From Wenjunlia vitaminophila DSM 41686 (GTDB lineage Bacteria; Actinomycetota; Actinomycetes; Streptomycetales; Streptomycetaceae), in assembly GCF_000380165.1 (NCBI RefSeq), contig NZ_KB904679.1, positions 1 to 49,494 on the forward strand: a DNA stretch of 49,494 nucleotides, given 5' to 3'. A program made the translations under genes and the position numbers. Shown one piece after another: positions 16,548 to 26,090 of this stretch (position 1 is its first letter; the number at the start of each line of letters is the position of its first letter). Under the pieces are notes generated by a model. It worked only from the letters and a program-made list of their open reading frames with translations, did not search any database and had not been told where the DNA came from.

Positions 16548-18710
16548 CTAGCGGTACTTGTCCGCCTCGTCGTAGAAGAGCTGGAACCCTGCCCGTGAGT
16601 AGGCGCCCAGTGTGCGCAGCAGGTCACCCACCGGCCCGCGCAGGTCTCCCGCCGGGTCGGCCATGGGGTCGCACAGCAACCACCGGGCCGCGGTCAACCG
16701 CCACAGCAGTCGGTGCAGCTCGGACAGGTCCGCCGCGGGTGCGGTGAGCTGGTCCAGGACGACCCGTGGCTCGCTGAGCCGGGGCAGCCGGTTCGGTGCG
16801 GCGGTCAGCGCGTTGAAGTCCTCCAGCCAGGCGGCGGCCCCGATGTCGCGGTCGTCCCAACGCCGGATCAGGTGGGCGACCGGGTCCCCGAGGCCGTCCG
16901 CGGCGAGCTGGTGGTGCAGGGCGCGGACGGCGAGCCGCCGGCGCCCCGCCTCGTCCCGGGCGGTGGCGGCCTCGCGCTGGTAGTCCTGGCGCAGCTCCTG
17001 GTGCATCCGGCGCCAGGGGTCGGCGCCGTCCCCTTCCCCACCGCCCCGGGCCAGCCGGTGCAGCAGGAGGGTGCGCAGCCAGGGGTGGATGTGGCTGGCC
17101 CGCCCGGGCTGGGGTATGAAGGCGACCGTGCCCCGGTTCGGTCGGCGACGTGGGTCTCCCGGGGCGTCCTCGACGAGCCAGAGGTGGTCCTTCAGCTTCT
17201 GGTAGAGCTGCGGCAGGCCGGTCATGGGCGCCCACCGGCCGAGCTCCGCCGAGTCGTGCGGGTCCCACGCGGCGGCGAGTCCGGTGAGGGCGGCGACCTC
17301 CGGGGGCTCGAAGGCTCCCCGCAGCATCCTGTCGAGGGCGTACTCGCCCAGGGTGAGGGACGTCGGCTCACCGGCGGTGACCGTCAGGGGGTCGGGGTCC
17401 GGGTGGTCGCCGCCCGGCAGGTGCACGGGGCGGTCCAGGGACCGGCGCAGCGCGTCGGCACGGGAGGTGTCCCCGTCCCGGTTCAGCACCGCGCCGATGA
17501 CGGCGCGCACGGCCCAGGGGTGACCACCGGTGGCTCGGTGCACCGCCGCGGTGAGGTCGGTGAGGGTCGCTGCGCGCTCCGGGGCGTCCGCCCGCGCCCG
17601 ACGGGTCTCCACCGCGGCGACGGCGTCGAGGTCACCGAGACCGAACCCCCGGAGGAGCACGGGGTACCACCAGGAGCCGTCGCTGTTGAGCTCCCGCCTG
17701 ATCCCCGCCCAGTCCGCGTGCCCGGCCTGGTCGGGTAGGCGGGGCGGCACCTGGTCCTCGCTGGGGGCGACCGCGCTCCAGGCCCGGGGCCGACGGCGAC
17801 TCGTCGCGACGATCAGCAGGGAGTCCCGGTCTCGGGGACCGGTCATGTCCCAGGCTTCCCGGACCCGGATCAACGTGTCGAGGAAACCCGCCCCCGCGGG
17901 GGAGTCCGCGTTGTCCAGCAGGGCCACGCACACCCGGCTGCGACGCTCGGCCCGGTAGGCGCGCATGTCCGCGAGGAACGCCCCGCACTGGGCCTCGTCC
18001 ACGCTGCGCCGTTCGTTGGGGTCCCCGTCGTGCCAGTACCGGTGCAGGGTGGCCAGGGCGTCCCTGGGATCGGCGGTGTCCCGCCCGTACCAGTCGAGGG
18101 CGGCGCGGTGCTGCTTCTTGGACGTGCCGATCGCCACCTCCAGGCCCCGCACCGCGAGACCGCCCACCGCCATGGCCACGCTGGAGGTGACGGGTAACCC
18201 GTTGGCCGCCGGGAGCAGGCCGAGGACCTCGCTCATCCCCTCGCTGTCCCAGGCGTGGTCGTGGCGCTCCCGGCGGTTGCGCAGGAGCGACTCGATCTGC
18301 TTGCGGGCCCTGGCCGGATCGCCGCGGTCCAGCTCTGCGTCGAGGACGAGCTGGCCGAGGAGCAGCCGTGGGAAGAAGGGACTGGGCACCCCGTCCAGCC
18401 GTTGGGCGAGCGCGAAGGCGAGGGCGGAGGCGACGTGGCCCGGGCTGGTCTGCTCCCGCCCGTCGAGATCGAGACGGGCCACCGGAACGACGTGTTCGCG
18501 GCAGCGCTCCTGCATCCGCCGGAGCACGGCGCTCTTTCCACTGCCGCGCGGGCCGAGCAGCACCACCAGGGGCAGCTCCGGCCCACCGCGACCGCCCGCG
18601 AGGGCGTCGTCAGGAGCCAGGAACTCCTCGAGCATCCGATCGGTGATCTGGGTGGCACCCCGCAGTGAGGTGCCGGGTAACGCCGTGCCTCCCGCTGACC
18701 TGCGAAACAT
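16548..18710 (-). CDS. P-loop NTPase (STAND/AAA-like) paired with binding-protein receptor
   Basis: Large cytosolic ATPase of 720 aa. Walker A is LLGPRGSGKSAVLRRM near residue 50. A Walker B-like RVCVALLDNAD is followed by a sensor-like LLIVATSRRRP. A hydrophobic stretch around 170-190 (SSVAMAVGGLAVRGLEVAIG) may touch the membrane. The C-terminal half is helical and rich in Arg/Trp/Leu, with no recognised effector domain. Domain layout fits STAND-type signalling ATPases better than transporter ATPases: there is no LSGGQ. ATG 18708-18710 has a GGGGGGA run eight bases upstream; the in-frame upstream reading is not conserved-looking. It is the first gene of the two-gene operon. A DnaA-box-like TGTGGATAA lies 64 bp upstream. 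I do not recognise a characterised homologue. Confidence 0.7.
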   Translation of the reverse strand: MFRRSAGGTALPGTSLRGATQITDRMLEEFLAPDDALAGGRGGPELPLVVLLGPRGSGKSAVLRRMQERCREHVVPVARLDLDGREQTSPGHVASALAFALAQRLDGVPSPFFPRLLLGQLVLDAELDRGDPARARKQIESLLRNRRERHDHAWDSEGMSEVLGLLPAANGLPVTSSVAMAVGGLAVRGLEVAIGTSKKQHRAALDWYGRDTADPRDALATLHRYWHDGDPNERRSVDEAQCGAFLADMRAYRAERRSRVCVALLDNADSPAGAGFLDTLIRVREAWDMTGPRDRDSLLIVATSRRRPRAWSAVAPSEDQVPPRLPDQAGHADWAGIRRELNSDGSWWYPVLLRGFGLGDLDAVAAVETRRARADAPERAATLTDLTAAVHRATGGHPWAVRAVIGAVLNRDGDTSRADALRRSLDRPVHLPGGDHPDPDPLTVTAGEPTSLTLGEYALDRMLRGAFEPPEVAALTGLAAAWDPHDSAELGRWAPMTGLPQLYQKLKDHLWLVEDAPGDPRRRPNRGTVAFIPQPGRASHIHPWLRTLLLHRLARGGGEGDGADPWRRMHQELRQDYQREAATARDEAGRRRLAVRALHHQLAADGLGDPVAHLIRRWDDRDIGAAAWLEDFNALTAAPNRLPRLSEPRVVLDQLTAPAADLSELHRLLWRLTAARWLLCDPMADPAGDLRGPVGDLLRTLGAYSRAGFQLFYDEADKYR

Positions 18711-18773
18711 GCTGGTGATCCCCCCGTCACTGGTGAACAGGGTAGGACCGCAACCGTGGGAACCGCGACGTGC

Positions 18774-18782
18774 TGTGGATAA
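18774..18782. promoter_or_regulatory. Perfect DnaA-box sequence
   Basis: TGTGGATAA is the exact complement of the DnaA box TTATCCACA. It lies upstream of the NTPase/receptor operon in the 222-bp gap after the aldehyde dehydrogenase. It is a single site without a cluster, so an origin is excluded; transcriptional control by DnaA or chance are both possible. Confidence 0.35.
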
Positions 18783-18932
18783 CTTGTGACATGGTTCGGT
18801 CAGCACACGTCGGCGCACACGACGACGGCCCACACCGTCCACCGGTGGCCGGCGGGTGGTGTGGGCCGCGGGGACGCCCTCCCGCCCCGGCGGGGGACCG
18901 GGGAGGGAGACGTGGGGGACGCCCTGCCGGCG

Positions 18933-20384
18933 TCACCCGTCCAGCGACGTCATCACGTGCTTGACCCGGGTGTAGTCCTCGAAGCTGTAACCGGACAGGT
19001 CCTTGCCGTAGCCGGACTGCTTGAAGCCGCCGTGCGGCATCTCGGCCACCAGGGGGATGTGGGTGTTGATCCACACGCAGCCGAAGTCCAGTGCCTTCGA
19101 CATCCGCATCGCCCGGCCGTGGTCCTTGGTCCACACCGAGGACGCCAGGCCGTACCGGACGCCGTTGGCCCAGGTGACCGCCTCCTCCTCGGTGGAGAAC
19201 CGCTGCACCGTGATCACCGGCCCGAAGACCTCGTTCTGCACGATCTCGTCGTCCTGGAGCACCCCGGAGATCACGGTGGGCGCGTAGAAGTAGCCCTCGT
19301 CGCCGACCCGCTGCCCGCCCGTCTGGACCTTGGCGTGGCCGGGGAGCCGCTCGATGAAGCCCGCCACCCGCTCCAACTGGTCGGCGTTGTTCAGCGGGCC
19401 GTACAGCACGTCCTCGTCGTCCGAGCGCCCGGTCCTGGTGGCGGCTGCCTGCTGGGTCAGCGCCGCGACGAACTCGTCGTGCACGCCGTCCTGGACCAGC
19501 ACGCGGGTGGCCGCGGTGCAGTCCTGCCCCGCGTTGAAGTAGCCCGCCACCGCGATGTCCTCGGCGGCCTTGGCCAGGTCCGCGTCGTCGAAGACGACCA
19601 CCGGGGCCTTGCCGCCGAGCTCGAGGTGGACCCGCTTGAGGTCCTTGGCGGCGCTCGACGCGACCTCGATCCCGGCACGGACCGATCCGGTGATGGAGGC
19701 CATCGCCGGGATCCGGTGGTCCACCATCAGCCGGCCGGTCTCCCGGTCCCCACAGATGACGTTGAACACGCCCTTGGGCAGCCGCAGGTCGGCGAGGACC
19801 GAGGAGATGATCTCGGCGAGCAGCACCGTGGACGCGGGCGTGGTGTCCGAGGGCTTGAGCACCACGGTGTTCCCCGCCGCCATGGCCGGGGCGAACTTCC
19901 ACACCGCCATCATCATCGGGTAGTTCCACGGCGTGACTTGGGCACAGACCCCGATCGGCTCGCGCCGGATCATGGACGTCATGCCGTCCATGTACTCACC
20001 GGCCGACTTGCCCTCCAGCATCCGGGCAGCGCCGGCGAAGAACCGGATCTGGTCGACCATCGGCGGGATCTCCTCGTCCCGGGTCAGGGCGACCGGCTTG
20101 CCGGTGTTCTCGCACTCGACGGCGATCAGCTCGTCCGCCCGGCGCTCGATCGCGTCAGCGATCTTGAGCAGGGCGAGCTGGCGCACGGCGGGGGTGGTGT
20201 CCCGCCAGCTCGGGAACGCGGCGGCGGCAGCCTCCATGGCGGCGTCCACATCAGCCCCCGAGGACAGCGGTGCTGTCGCGTACACCTGGCCCGTCGCCGG
20301 GTTGACCACTTCGGTGGTGCGGCCGTCCGCGGCGTCGGCGAATTCACCGTTGATGTGGTTGCGCAGCGTGCGGAGCTCGCTCAC
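18933..20384 (-). CDS. patD: Gamma-aminobutyraldehyde dehydrogenase
   Basis: NAD-dependent oxidation of 4-aminobutyraldehyde to GABA in putrescine breakdown. The 483-aa aldehyde dehydrogenase has the cofactor motif ITGSVRAGIEVASSAAKDL, the catalytic Glu in LELGGKAPV and the catalytic Cys in NAGQDCTAATRV; the last is typical of the PatD/Prr group. The start is GTG 20382-20384 with AGGAGA six bases upstream. It is divergent from the ABC genes. No putrescine aminotransferase or puu genes are seen, so the substrate assignment rests on the family motif. Betaine aldehyde dehydrogenase is a less likely alternative. Confidence 0.85.
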   Translation of the reverse strand: MSELRTLRNHINGEFADAADGRTTEVVNPATGQVYATAPLSSGADVDAAMEAAAAAFPSWRDTTPAVRQLALLKIADAIERRADELIAVECENTGKPVALTRDEEIPPMVDQIRFFAGAARMLEGKSAGEYMDGMTSMIRREPIGVCAQVTPWNYPMMMAVWKFAPAMAAGNTVVLKPSDTTPASTVLLAEIISSVLADLRLPKGVFNVICGDRETGRLMVDHRIPAMASITGSVRAGIEVASSAAKDLKRVHLELGGKAPVVVFDDADLAKAAEDIAVAGYFNAGQDCTAATRVLVQDGVHDEFVAALTQQAAATRTGRSDDEDVLYGPLNNADQLERVAGFIERLPGHAKVQTGGQRVGDEGYFYAPTVISGVLQDDEIVQNEVFGPVITVQRFSTEEEAVTWANGVRYGLASSVWTKDHGRAMRMSKALDFGCVWINTHIPLVAEMPHGGFKQSGYGKDLSGYSFEDYTRVKHVMTSLDG

Positions 20385-20631
20385 AGCGTCTCTCCTGTCC
20401 TCTACACGGTCACGGCCAGCCAGGAACGGTCACCGGATCGCGGCGCCGTGAGGCTGTGGCCAACCAGCCTAGCCCGCGGTTCCCGCATTGCTTCCGCGCG
20501 TCGGTACAGCGGAAATCGACGGTAGAACGTAAGGTTCTTTATGCGACAAAACGCCCGGACCTGTGTGGTGGGCGTGCCCCACGCCACCTCGTCCTCGTTC
20601 ACCCCCAGAGGTGACAACACCGGAGGTGCTC
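20385..20631. promoter_or_regulatory. Divergent patD/ABC promoter region
   Basis: The AT-richer core holds an inverted repeat AGAAC-N5-GTTCT (20524-20528 and 20534-20538) and a possible plus-strand -10 TAAGGT (20530-20535) inside it. No good -35 was found. GGAGG (20622-20626) is the ribosome site of the ABC ATPase. Confidence 0.35.
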
Positions 20632-21438
20632 TTGACCGTGGCCCCGCCGGACAACGACGTGCTGTGGGCACGCGCGCTCGTGACGTCCTACCGCAAGCCC
20701 GGCGGCCGGACGGACGCCGCCGGTTCCCCCGCCCTGCGAGGCGTCTCCCTCGGGGTCGCGGACGGTGAGTTCCTCGCCGTGACCGGCCCCCGGGGCAGCG
20801 GCAAGTCCACGCTGTTGCACTGCCTGTCCGGACAGCTCGTCCCGGACGAGGGCGAGGTGTGGTTCCACAGCAGACCGGTGCACGCCCTGCCGGAGGCCGA
20901 ACGGGAGCGGCTGCGCCGGGAGCGGTTCGGCTGGATCGCCACCGAGCCCCACCTCGTCCCCGAGCTGACCGCCAGGGAGAACGTGGCCCTGCCCCTGCTG
21001 CTCAGCGGTGTCCCCCGTCGAGCGGCCAAGGCAACGGCCCTGGAGTGGCTGGACCGCCTCGACGCCGCCGCCCACGCGGACCTGCGCCCCGACCGGTTGT
21101 CCCAGGCCAGCCGCCAGCGCGTGGCCGTGGCCAGGGCCCTGGTCACCCGGCCCAGCGTGCTGTTCGCCGACGAGCCCACCGCTCCGCTGCTCTACCAGAC
21201 CGACCGGGTGCAGGTCCTGCGCACCCTGGTCGCCGTCTGCCGGTCCTCCGGCATCGCCGTGGTGATGGCCACCAGCGACGAGGAGGTCGCCGAGCAGGCG
21301 GACCGCACGGTGGCGCTGCGGGAGGGCCGTCGCTCGGGCGGGGAGTCCCGTCGCCCCGCGAAACCGGGTGCCGCGGTCCCCGCCTCCGCCACCACACCCC
21401 TGCCGAAGAGCGCGGACCGGTGTTCTGCCTCCGCCTAG
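20632..21438 (+). CDS. Degenerate ABC-transporter ATPase (MacB/LolD-like)
   Basis: The 268-aa ABC ATPase has an intact Walker A (GPRGSGKSTLL) and Walker B (VLFADEPTA). The ABC signature reads LSQASRQR instead of LSGGQ-QR. The Q-loop position has GWIATEPHLV (no Gln), the D-loop lacks its Asp (DEPTAPLL) and the H-switch His is Ser (VVMATSDEE). Hydrolysis is therefore probably weak or absent, though ATP binding may remain. The start is TTG 20632-20634 with GGAGG five bases upstream; GTG two codons on is the alternative. It overlaps the permease gene by 19 bp. The ~40-residue C-terminal tail is Ala/Pro/Arg-rich. Confidence 0.8.
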   Translation: MTVAPPDNDVLWARALVTSYRKPGGRTDAAGSPALRGVSLGVADGEFLAVTGPRGSGKSTLLHCLSGQLVPDEGEVWFHSRPVHALPEAERERLRRERFGWIATEPHLVPELTARENVALPLLLSGVPRRAAKATALEWLDRLDAAAHADLRPDRLSQASRQRVAVARALVTRPSVLFADEPTAPLLYQTDRVQVLRTLVAVCRSSGIAVVMATSDEEVAEQADRTVALREGRRSGGESRRPAKPGAAVPASATTPLPKSADRCSASA

Positions 21439-22562
21439 CCCGCGGTTCCCGCCCCATCCCCCTGCTGCGCGGACTGCTCCTCGCCGTCGTCTCCGGCGGG
21501 GTGGGGTTCCTCCTGCTGGCCACCCTGACCCGCGCCCTCACCCATCCGGAGCAGACCACCCCGGCCATCACCCAACTGCTCTGGTGCCTGCTGCCTGTCG
21601 CGGCCACGGCCCCGCTCGCCGCCGCCTGCTCACGGCTCGCCACCGGGGGCAACCTGGACCGGAGCCTGGCCGCCAGCGGAAACGGCAGTCGCCGGCTCGC
21701 CGGGGTCGCGGCCACCGCCACCGCCCTGGCCGGCGCGTTCGGCAGTGCCCTCGCCCTGCTCGTCTTCCTGCCGCTCAGCGACACGGTCGTGGACCTCGTC
21801 GCCGACGAACGGGCCACGGCCCCCCGGACGCCGTCGCTGCCGCTGGCCGGCACCGTGACCCTGCTGTCCGTGGTCCCCCTGGTCAGCGCCGGGTCCGCGC
21901 TGGCCGCACACCGGTTGCGGCCGGGGCCGACCGGCCGGCGGGCCCCCGGCTCCCCACTGCCGTGGCGCTGGTTGCGCGACGGCGCGGCCGTGACCGCGGT
22001 GGGACTCGCCGTGGAACTGGGCGCCGACCGGCTCGGCCCCGGTCGGCAGATCGAGCCGCCGGGCGGACTGGCCCCGGTGCCGGTGGGGGTGCTGGTCGGG
22101 TGGACGCTGACGGTCACCGGGTTCGCCATGGCCGGTCCCGGCCTGATCGGGTTGGGCGGCCGTCTGCTGGCCAGCGTCCGGCCCGGGGTGCTGCGGCTGC
22201 TCGCCGGGCGCGGGCTGGAGGCCGACGCCGTACGGCTGGGTCACCCGATGGGGCTGGTGTGCGCCGCGGGCTGCGCGGTCCTCGCCGGCACCCGGCTGGC
22301 CCAGGACTCCGGCAGCGTGCGGCTGGAGCCGCTGACCGTGCTGGGTGCCGCCCTGATCCTGTTCTGCGTCGTCGCCACGGCGCTGACGGCCACCGCGCGG
22401 GCGCACCAGCTCAGGGCCGGCACCCGCGCCACCATGGCCGGGTTCGGCGCCCCTGCCTCGTTGCTGCGTCGCGCCGCCCTGCTCCGCGGGAGCGTGCTTG
22501 TGGGTCTGCTGGGGCCACTGACCTGGGCGGTCGCCGAACTGGCCGCGTCGCCGCTGCACTGA
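21420..22562 (+). CDS. ABC-transporter permease-like membrane protein
   Basis: The 380-aa protein has about eight hydrophobic helices (e.g. GLLLAVVSGGVGFLLLA near the N-terminus and VLGAALILFCVVATAL near the C-terminus). It is presumed to be the partner of the preceding degenerate ATPase, by overlap and topology, in the manner of FtsX/MacB-type permeases. No FtsX signature is plain. GTG 21420-21422 is the most likely start; the long in-frame reading upstream of it lies in an antisense-like frame of the ATPase gene. The substrate is unknown. Confidence 0.7.
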   Translation: MFCLRLARGSRPIPLLRGLLLAVVSGGVGFLLLATLTRALTHPEQTTPAITQLLWCLLPVAATAPLAAACSRLATGGNLDRSLAASGNGSRRLAGVAATATALAGAFGSALALLVFLPLSDTVVDLVADERATAPRTPSLPLAGTVTLLSVVPLVSAGSALAAHRLRPGPTGRRAPGSPLPWRWLRDGAAVTAVGLAVELGADRLGPGRQIEPPGGLAPVPVGVLVGWTLTVTGFAMAGPGLIGLGGRLLASVRPGVLRLLAGRGLEADAVRLGHPMGLVCAAGCAVLAGTRLAQDSGSVRLEPLTVLGAALILFCVVATALTATARAHQLRAGTRATMAGFGAPASLLRRAALLRGSVLVGLLGPLTWAVAELAASPLH

Positions 22563-22569
22563 CACCCGC

Positions 22570-22585
22570 GCGCCGGGCCCGGCGC
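22570..22585. terminator. Palindrome between convergent ABC permease and rlmN
   Basis: GCGCCGGGCCCGGCGC is a perfect 16-bp palindrome eight bases after the permease stop, in the 90-bp gap between two converging genes. It could serve as a bidirectional terminator. There is no U-tract in either direction. Confidence 0.4.
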
Positions 22586-22652
22586 CGCCGGAGCCGCCTG
22601 CTCACTGGGCACGGGGACGGGGTGTCACCCGATGTCCGAACGGACGAGCCGG

Positions 22653-23804
22653 TCAGCGCTCCGCGGCGGCGAGCTGGCCGCAGGCCCCGTCGATCTCCTG
22701 GCCCCGGGTGTCGCGCACGGTCACCGGCACCCCGTGGTTCTCCAGACACCGGACGAACTCCTTCTCGTCCTCCGGCCGGGAAGCGGTCCACTTCGACCCG
22801 GGGGTGGGGTTCAGCGGGATGAGGTTCACATGGACCCGGTGGTTGCGCAGCAACCGGCCGAGCAGGTCGGCCCGCCACGGCTGGTCGTTGATGTCCTTGA
22901 TCAACGCGTACTCCACGGAGATCCGGCGCCCGCTGCTCGCGGCGTAGTGCCAGGCGGCGTCGAGCACCTCACGGACCCGCCACCTGGTGTTCACCGGCAC
23001 CAGGGTGTCCCGCAGCTCGTCGTCGGGTGCGTGCAGCGAGACCGCCAGCCGCACCTTGAGCCCCTCGTCGGCGAGCCGGTACATCGCGGGGACCAGGCCG
23101 ACGGTGGAGACGGTGATGCCTCGCTGGGAGAGCCCGAGGCCGTGCGGGTTGGGGTCGGTGAGCCGCCGGGTCGCCTCCACCACCCGGCGGTAGTTCGCCA
23201 GCGGTTCGCCCATGCCCATGAAGACGATGTTGCTGAGCCGGGCAGCCGAACCGACCGTGGACTCCGGGGCCCCGTCGCCGGTGGACACCGACTCCACCGC
23301 CCCGAGCTGGCCGTCCCGCAGCGCCCGCATCCCCGAGACGATCTGGTGCACGATCTCCGCGGTGGACAGGTTGCGGGTGAGCCCCGCCTGACCCGTCGCG
23401 CAGAACGGGCAGTTCATCCCGCAGCCCGCCTGTGAGGAGACGCACATGGTCACCCGGTCGGGGTAGCGCATCAGCACCGACTCGACCAGGGTGCCGTCGA
23501 ACAGCCGCCACAGTGTCTTGCGGGTGGTGTCGTTGTCGCAGGAGACGTGCCGCACCACGGACATCAGCTCAGGGAACAGCTCCGCGGCGATGCGCTCCCT
23601 GGCGGCCGCGGGGACGTCGGTCCACTGCGCGGGGTCGTCCGCCAGCCTGGCGAAGTAGTGCCGCGCGACCTGGTTGGCACGGAACGGCTTCTCGCCCAGC
23701 GCGACCACCGCCTCGCGGCGCCCCTCGGGGTCGAGGTCGGCGAGGTGCCGGGGCGGCATGGCCCCGCGCGGGGCGGCGAAGGTGAGTTCTCCGGGTGCAG
23801 GCAT
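22653..23804 (-). CDS. rlmN: 23S rRNA (adenine-2503 C2) / tRNA methyltransferase
   Basis: Radical-SAM enzyme that methylates C2 of A2503 in 23S rRNA and A37 of some tRNAs. The 383-aa protein has the [4Fe-4S] motif CGMNCPFC and the second catalytic Cys in [10 protein letters not shown] near the C-terminus; the first methyl-carrying Cys residue is in the expected position. [14 protein letters not shown] is the family's SAM/RNA region. It lies upstream of nothing in an operon, 100 bp after cdsA, and is the standard neighbour of cdsA in actinobacteria. The start is ATG 23802-23804. Confidence 0.96.
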   Translation of the reverse strand: MPAPGELTFAAPRGAMPPRHLADLDPEGRREAVVALGEKPFRANQVARHYFARLADDPAQWTDVPAAARERIAAELFPELMSVVRHVSCDNDTTRKTLWRLFDGTLVESVLMRYPDRVTMCVSSQAGCGMNCPFCATGQAGLTRNLSTAEIVHQIVSGMRALRDGQLGAVESVSTGDGAPESTVGSAARLSNIVFMGMGEPLANYRRVVEATRRLTDPNPHGLGLSQRGITVSTVGLVPAMYRLADEGLKVRLAVSLHAPDDELRDTLVPVNTRWRVREVLDAAWHYAASSGRRISVEYALIKDINDQPWRADLLGRLLRNHRVHVNLIPLNPTPGSKWTASRPEDEKEFVRCLENHGVPVTVRDTRGQEIDGACGQLAAAER

Positions 23805-23904
23805 GGTTCCTTCAGTGTCGCAGACGCGGCGGGGGGGCCGGGTCGGCGGCAGCGCCGACGCCGGTTCCCGGCGGCGCGGGGTCCCGCGCCGCCACGGGAT
23901 CGGG

Positions 23905-25419
23905 CTACAGGAAGAGCACGAGGACCAGCCAGGCCACCGGGGCGGTGGGCAGCAGCGAGTCGAGGCGGTCCATCACACCGCCGTGCCCGGGAAGCAGCGC
24001 GCCCATGTCCTTGATTCCCAGGTCACGTTTGATCATGGACTCGCCGAGGTCCCCCAGGGTGGCGCTGCAGGCCACCAGCAGCCCCAGCACCAGTCCCTGC
24101 CACCAGCTTCCGCCTTCCACACCCAACTGCATGCACAGGGCGCCGGCGACCATCGAACAGCCGATGGCGCCGGCCAGACCCTCCCGGGTCTTGCCCGGGC
24201 TGATCCTCGGCGCCAACTTGTGCTTGCCGAAGCGGAATCCGAAGGCGTACGCGCCGGTGTCGCTGCAGACGGTCAGCACCAGGAAGGTCAGCACCCACCA
24301 GGCACCGTCGTCCTCGGCGAGCATCAAGGCGACGAACGTGGCCAGGAAGGGCACGTAGAAGGCGGCGAAGGTGCCCGCGGTGACGTCGCGCAGGTAGTCC
24401 TGCGGCGGGGCGGCCATGCGCCAGACCAGCAACGCCAGGACGGTCAGGCCCATCGCCGCCAGCGCCGCCTCCGCGCCCTGGACGTAGCCGGCGATCACCA
24501 TGCCGGTGCCGCCTGCGGCGAGCGGGACGAGGGGGACGTTGGTCTGCTTGCGTTCGGCGAGCCGCGAGGTCAGCTCCCACAGACCCACCACGACCGCCAC
24601 CACGATGACGCCGAGGAAGAACGCCTTGACGACGAACAACGACGAGATGATCACCACACCGAGGGCCAGCCCCACACCGATGGCCGCCGGGAGGTTACGC
24701 CCGCCCCGGTGCTTCTTCTGGGCCGGCGCGGAACCGGACGGCGCGGAACCGGACCCGGACGGGGTCGGAGCCGAACCCGGTGCGGGCGGCACGCCGTGAG
24801 CCGGCGGGGGGGACGGGGCGGGCGCGGCTGAGCGTCCGCGACGACCGTCTCGGGGCCCGGTCCCGTTGGCACCGGGCCGGCCCTGGGAGGCCGTGCCACG
24901 GGCATCGCCGGAACCGGGAGGCGGGACCGCGCCACCCTCCGCCGGCGCACCGTGACGACGGCCCCGCCGTGGCCGGTGGCCCTCCCCGTCGTCGTGGCCC
25001 GGCGGGCGCGGGGACTCGGCGGTGACCGGCGGCAGCACCGCCGTCTCCTCGACCGCCGCCGAGGTACCGACCTCGTCACGGAAGAACGGCCCGCCGGCCC
25101 GCCCGCCCGCGGAGCTGACGGCGTCCGTCTGGTGGCCTACGCCGGGCGGCTGGCCCGCCGGGCCCCACCGTCCCTCGCCGACGGGCGGGGGGGGCGGGGC
25201 CGAGTGCGTCCCCCAGCCGTGGTGAGCGGTCACGTAGGCGCCGTCGTGGCGGTCGGTGACGGGTGGCAGCGCCTGCGTTTGCTCCTGGTCCGCGGGGTTG
25301 ACGTAGTACCTGGGCGCCCCCCGTTCGGAGTGGCCGTGCGGGGGGTGCGGCCCGGGGGCTGCCGGCGGCTGGTGAGGCCGCCGGTCTCCCGACGGAGTCC
25401 CCCAGGAAGACTCGTTCAT
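23905..25419 (-). CDS. cdsA: Phosphatidate cytidylyltransferase with long disordered N-terminus
   Basis: Makes CDP-diacylglycerol from phosphatidic acid and CTP, the entry point for phosphatidylinositol, cardiolipin and phosphatidylglycerol. At 504 aa it is about twice the minimal family: residues 1 to ~225 are Pro/Gly/Arg-rich and low complexity. After these come roughly eight membrane helices and the C-terminal CdsA signature ([20 protein letters not shown], then GVMDR). ATG 25417-25419 shares one base with the frr stop (TGATG), implying translational coupling. Start choice is supported by that overlap. Confidence 0.94.
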   Translation of the reverse strand: MNESSWGTPSGDRRPHQPPAAPGPHPPHGHSERGAPRYYVNPADQEQTQALPPVTDRHDGAYVTAHHGWGTHSAPPPPPVGEGRWGPAGQPPGVGHQTDAVSSAGGRAGGPFFRDEVGTSAAVEETAVLPPVTAESPRPPGHDDGEGHRPRRGRRHGAPAEGGAVPPPGSGDARGTASQGRPGANGTGPRDGRRGRSAAPAPSPPPAHGVPPAPGSAPTPSGSGSAPSGSAPAQKKHRGGRNLPAAIGVGLALGVVIISSLFVVKAFFLGVIVVAVVVGLWELTSRLAERKQTNVPLVPLAAGGTGMVIAGYVQGAEAALAAMGLTVLALLVWRMAAPPQDYLRDVTAGTFAAFYVPFLATFVALMLAEDDGAWWVLTFLVLTVCSDTGAYAFGFRFGKHKLAPRISPGKTREGLAGAIGCSMVAGALCMQLGVEGGSWWQGLVLGLLVACSATLGDLGESMIKRDLGIKDMGALLPGHGGVMDRLDSLLPTAPVAWLVLVLFL

Positions 25420-25976
25420 CAGACCTCGAGGAGTTCGGATTCCTTGTGCTTGAGCAGCTCGTCCACCTGGGCCACGTACTTGTGTGTGGTGTCCTCGAGC
25501 TCCTTCTCGGCGCGGCGCACCTCGTCCTCGCCCGTCTCACCGTCCTTGACGAGCTTGTCCAGGGCCTCCTTGGCCTTGCGGCGGACGCTGCGAATGGCGA
25601 TCTTCGCGTCCTCGCCCTTGCCCCTGGCGACCTTGATGTAGTCCCGACGGCGCTCCTCGGTGAGCTGGGGGAACACCACGCGGATGATCGATCCGTCATT
25701 GCTCGGGTTGACGCCCAGGTCCGAGTCCCGAATGGCCTGTTCGATGGCCCGCAGTGAGGACTTGTCGAACGGCGTCACCACGGCCATCCGCGGCTCGGGC
25801 ACCGAGAACGACGCAAGCTGGTTGATCGGCGTCTGGGTGCCGTAGTACTCCGCCGTGATCTTGTTGAACATCGCCGGGTGCGCGCGCCCGGTACGGATGG
25901 CGGCGAGGTCCTCCTTGGCGACCACGACGGCCTTCTCCATCTTCTCCTCGGCCTCGAGGAGTGTCTCTTCGATCAC
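25419..25976 (-). CDS. frr: Ribosome recycling factor
   Basis: Splits the post-termination ribosome together with EF-G. The 185-aa length is standard. It begins [20 protein letters not shown] and has the conserved [11 protein letters not shown] and KASLRAIE-type helices of the three-helix bundle. The start is GTG 25974-25976 with GGGAGC seven bases upstream. It sits 114 bp after pyrH and is coupled to cdsA by a one-base stop/start overlap. Confidence 0.97.
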   Translation of the reverse strand: MIEETLLEAEEKMEKAVVVAKEDLAAIRTGRAHPAMFNKITAEYYGTQTPINQLASFSVPEPRMAVVTPFDKSSLRAIEQAIRDSDLGVNPSNDGSIIRVVFPQLTEERRRDYIKVARGKGEDAKIAIRSVRRKAKEALDKLVKDGETGEDEVRRAEKELEDTTHKYVAQVDELLKHKESELLEV

Positions 25977-26090
25977 TTCACAGCTCCCTGTCCCTTGCCC
26001 CTGCCCGCTGGTTCACCTGCACGATCTGCGAACGGCAGCGGATTGTCCATCCCGTCGCGCGGGCCGTGCGCCCGGCGCGGGCTCGTGCGG

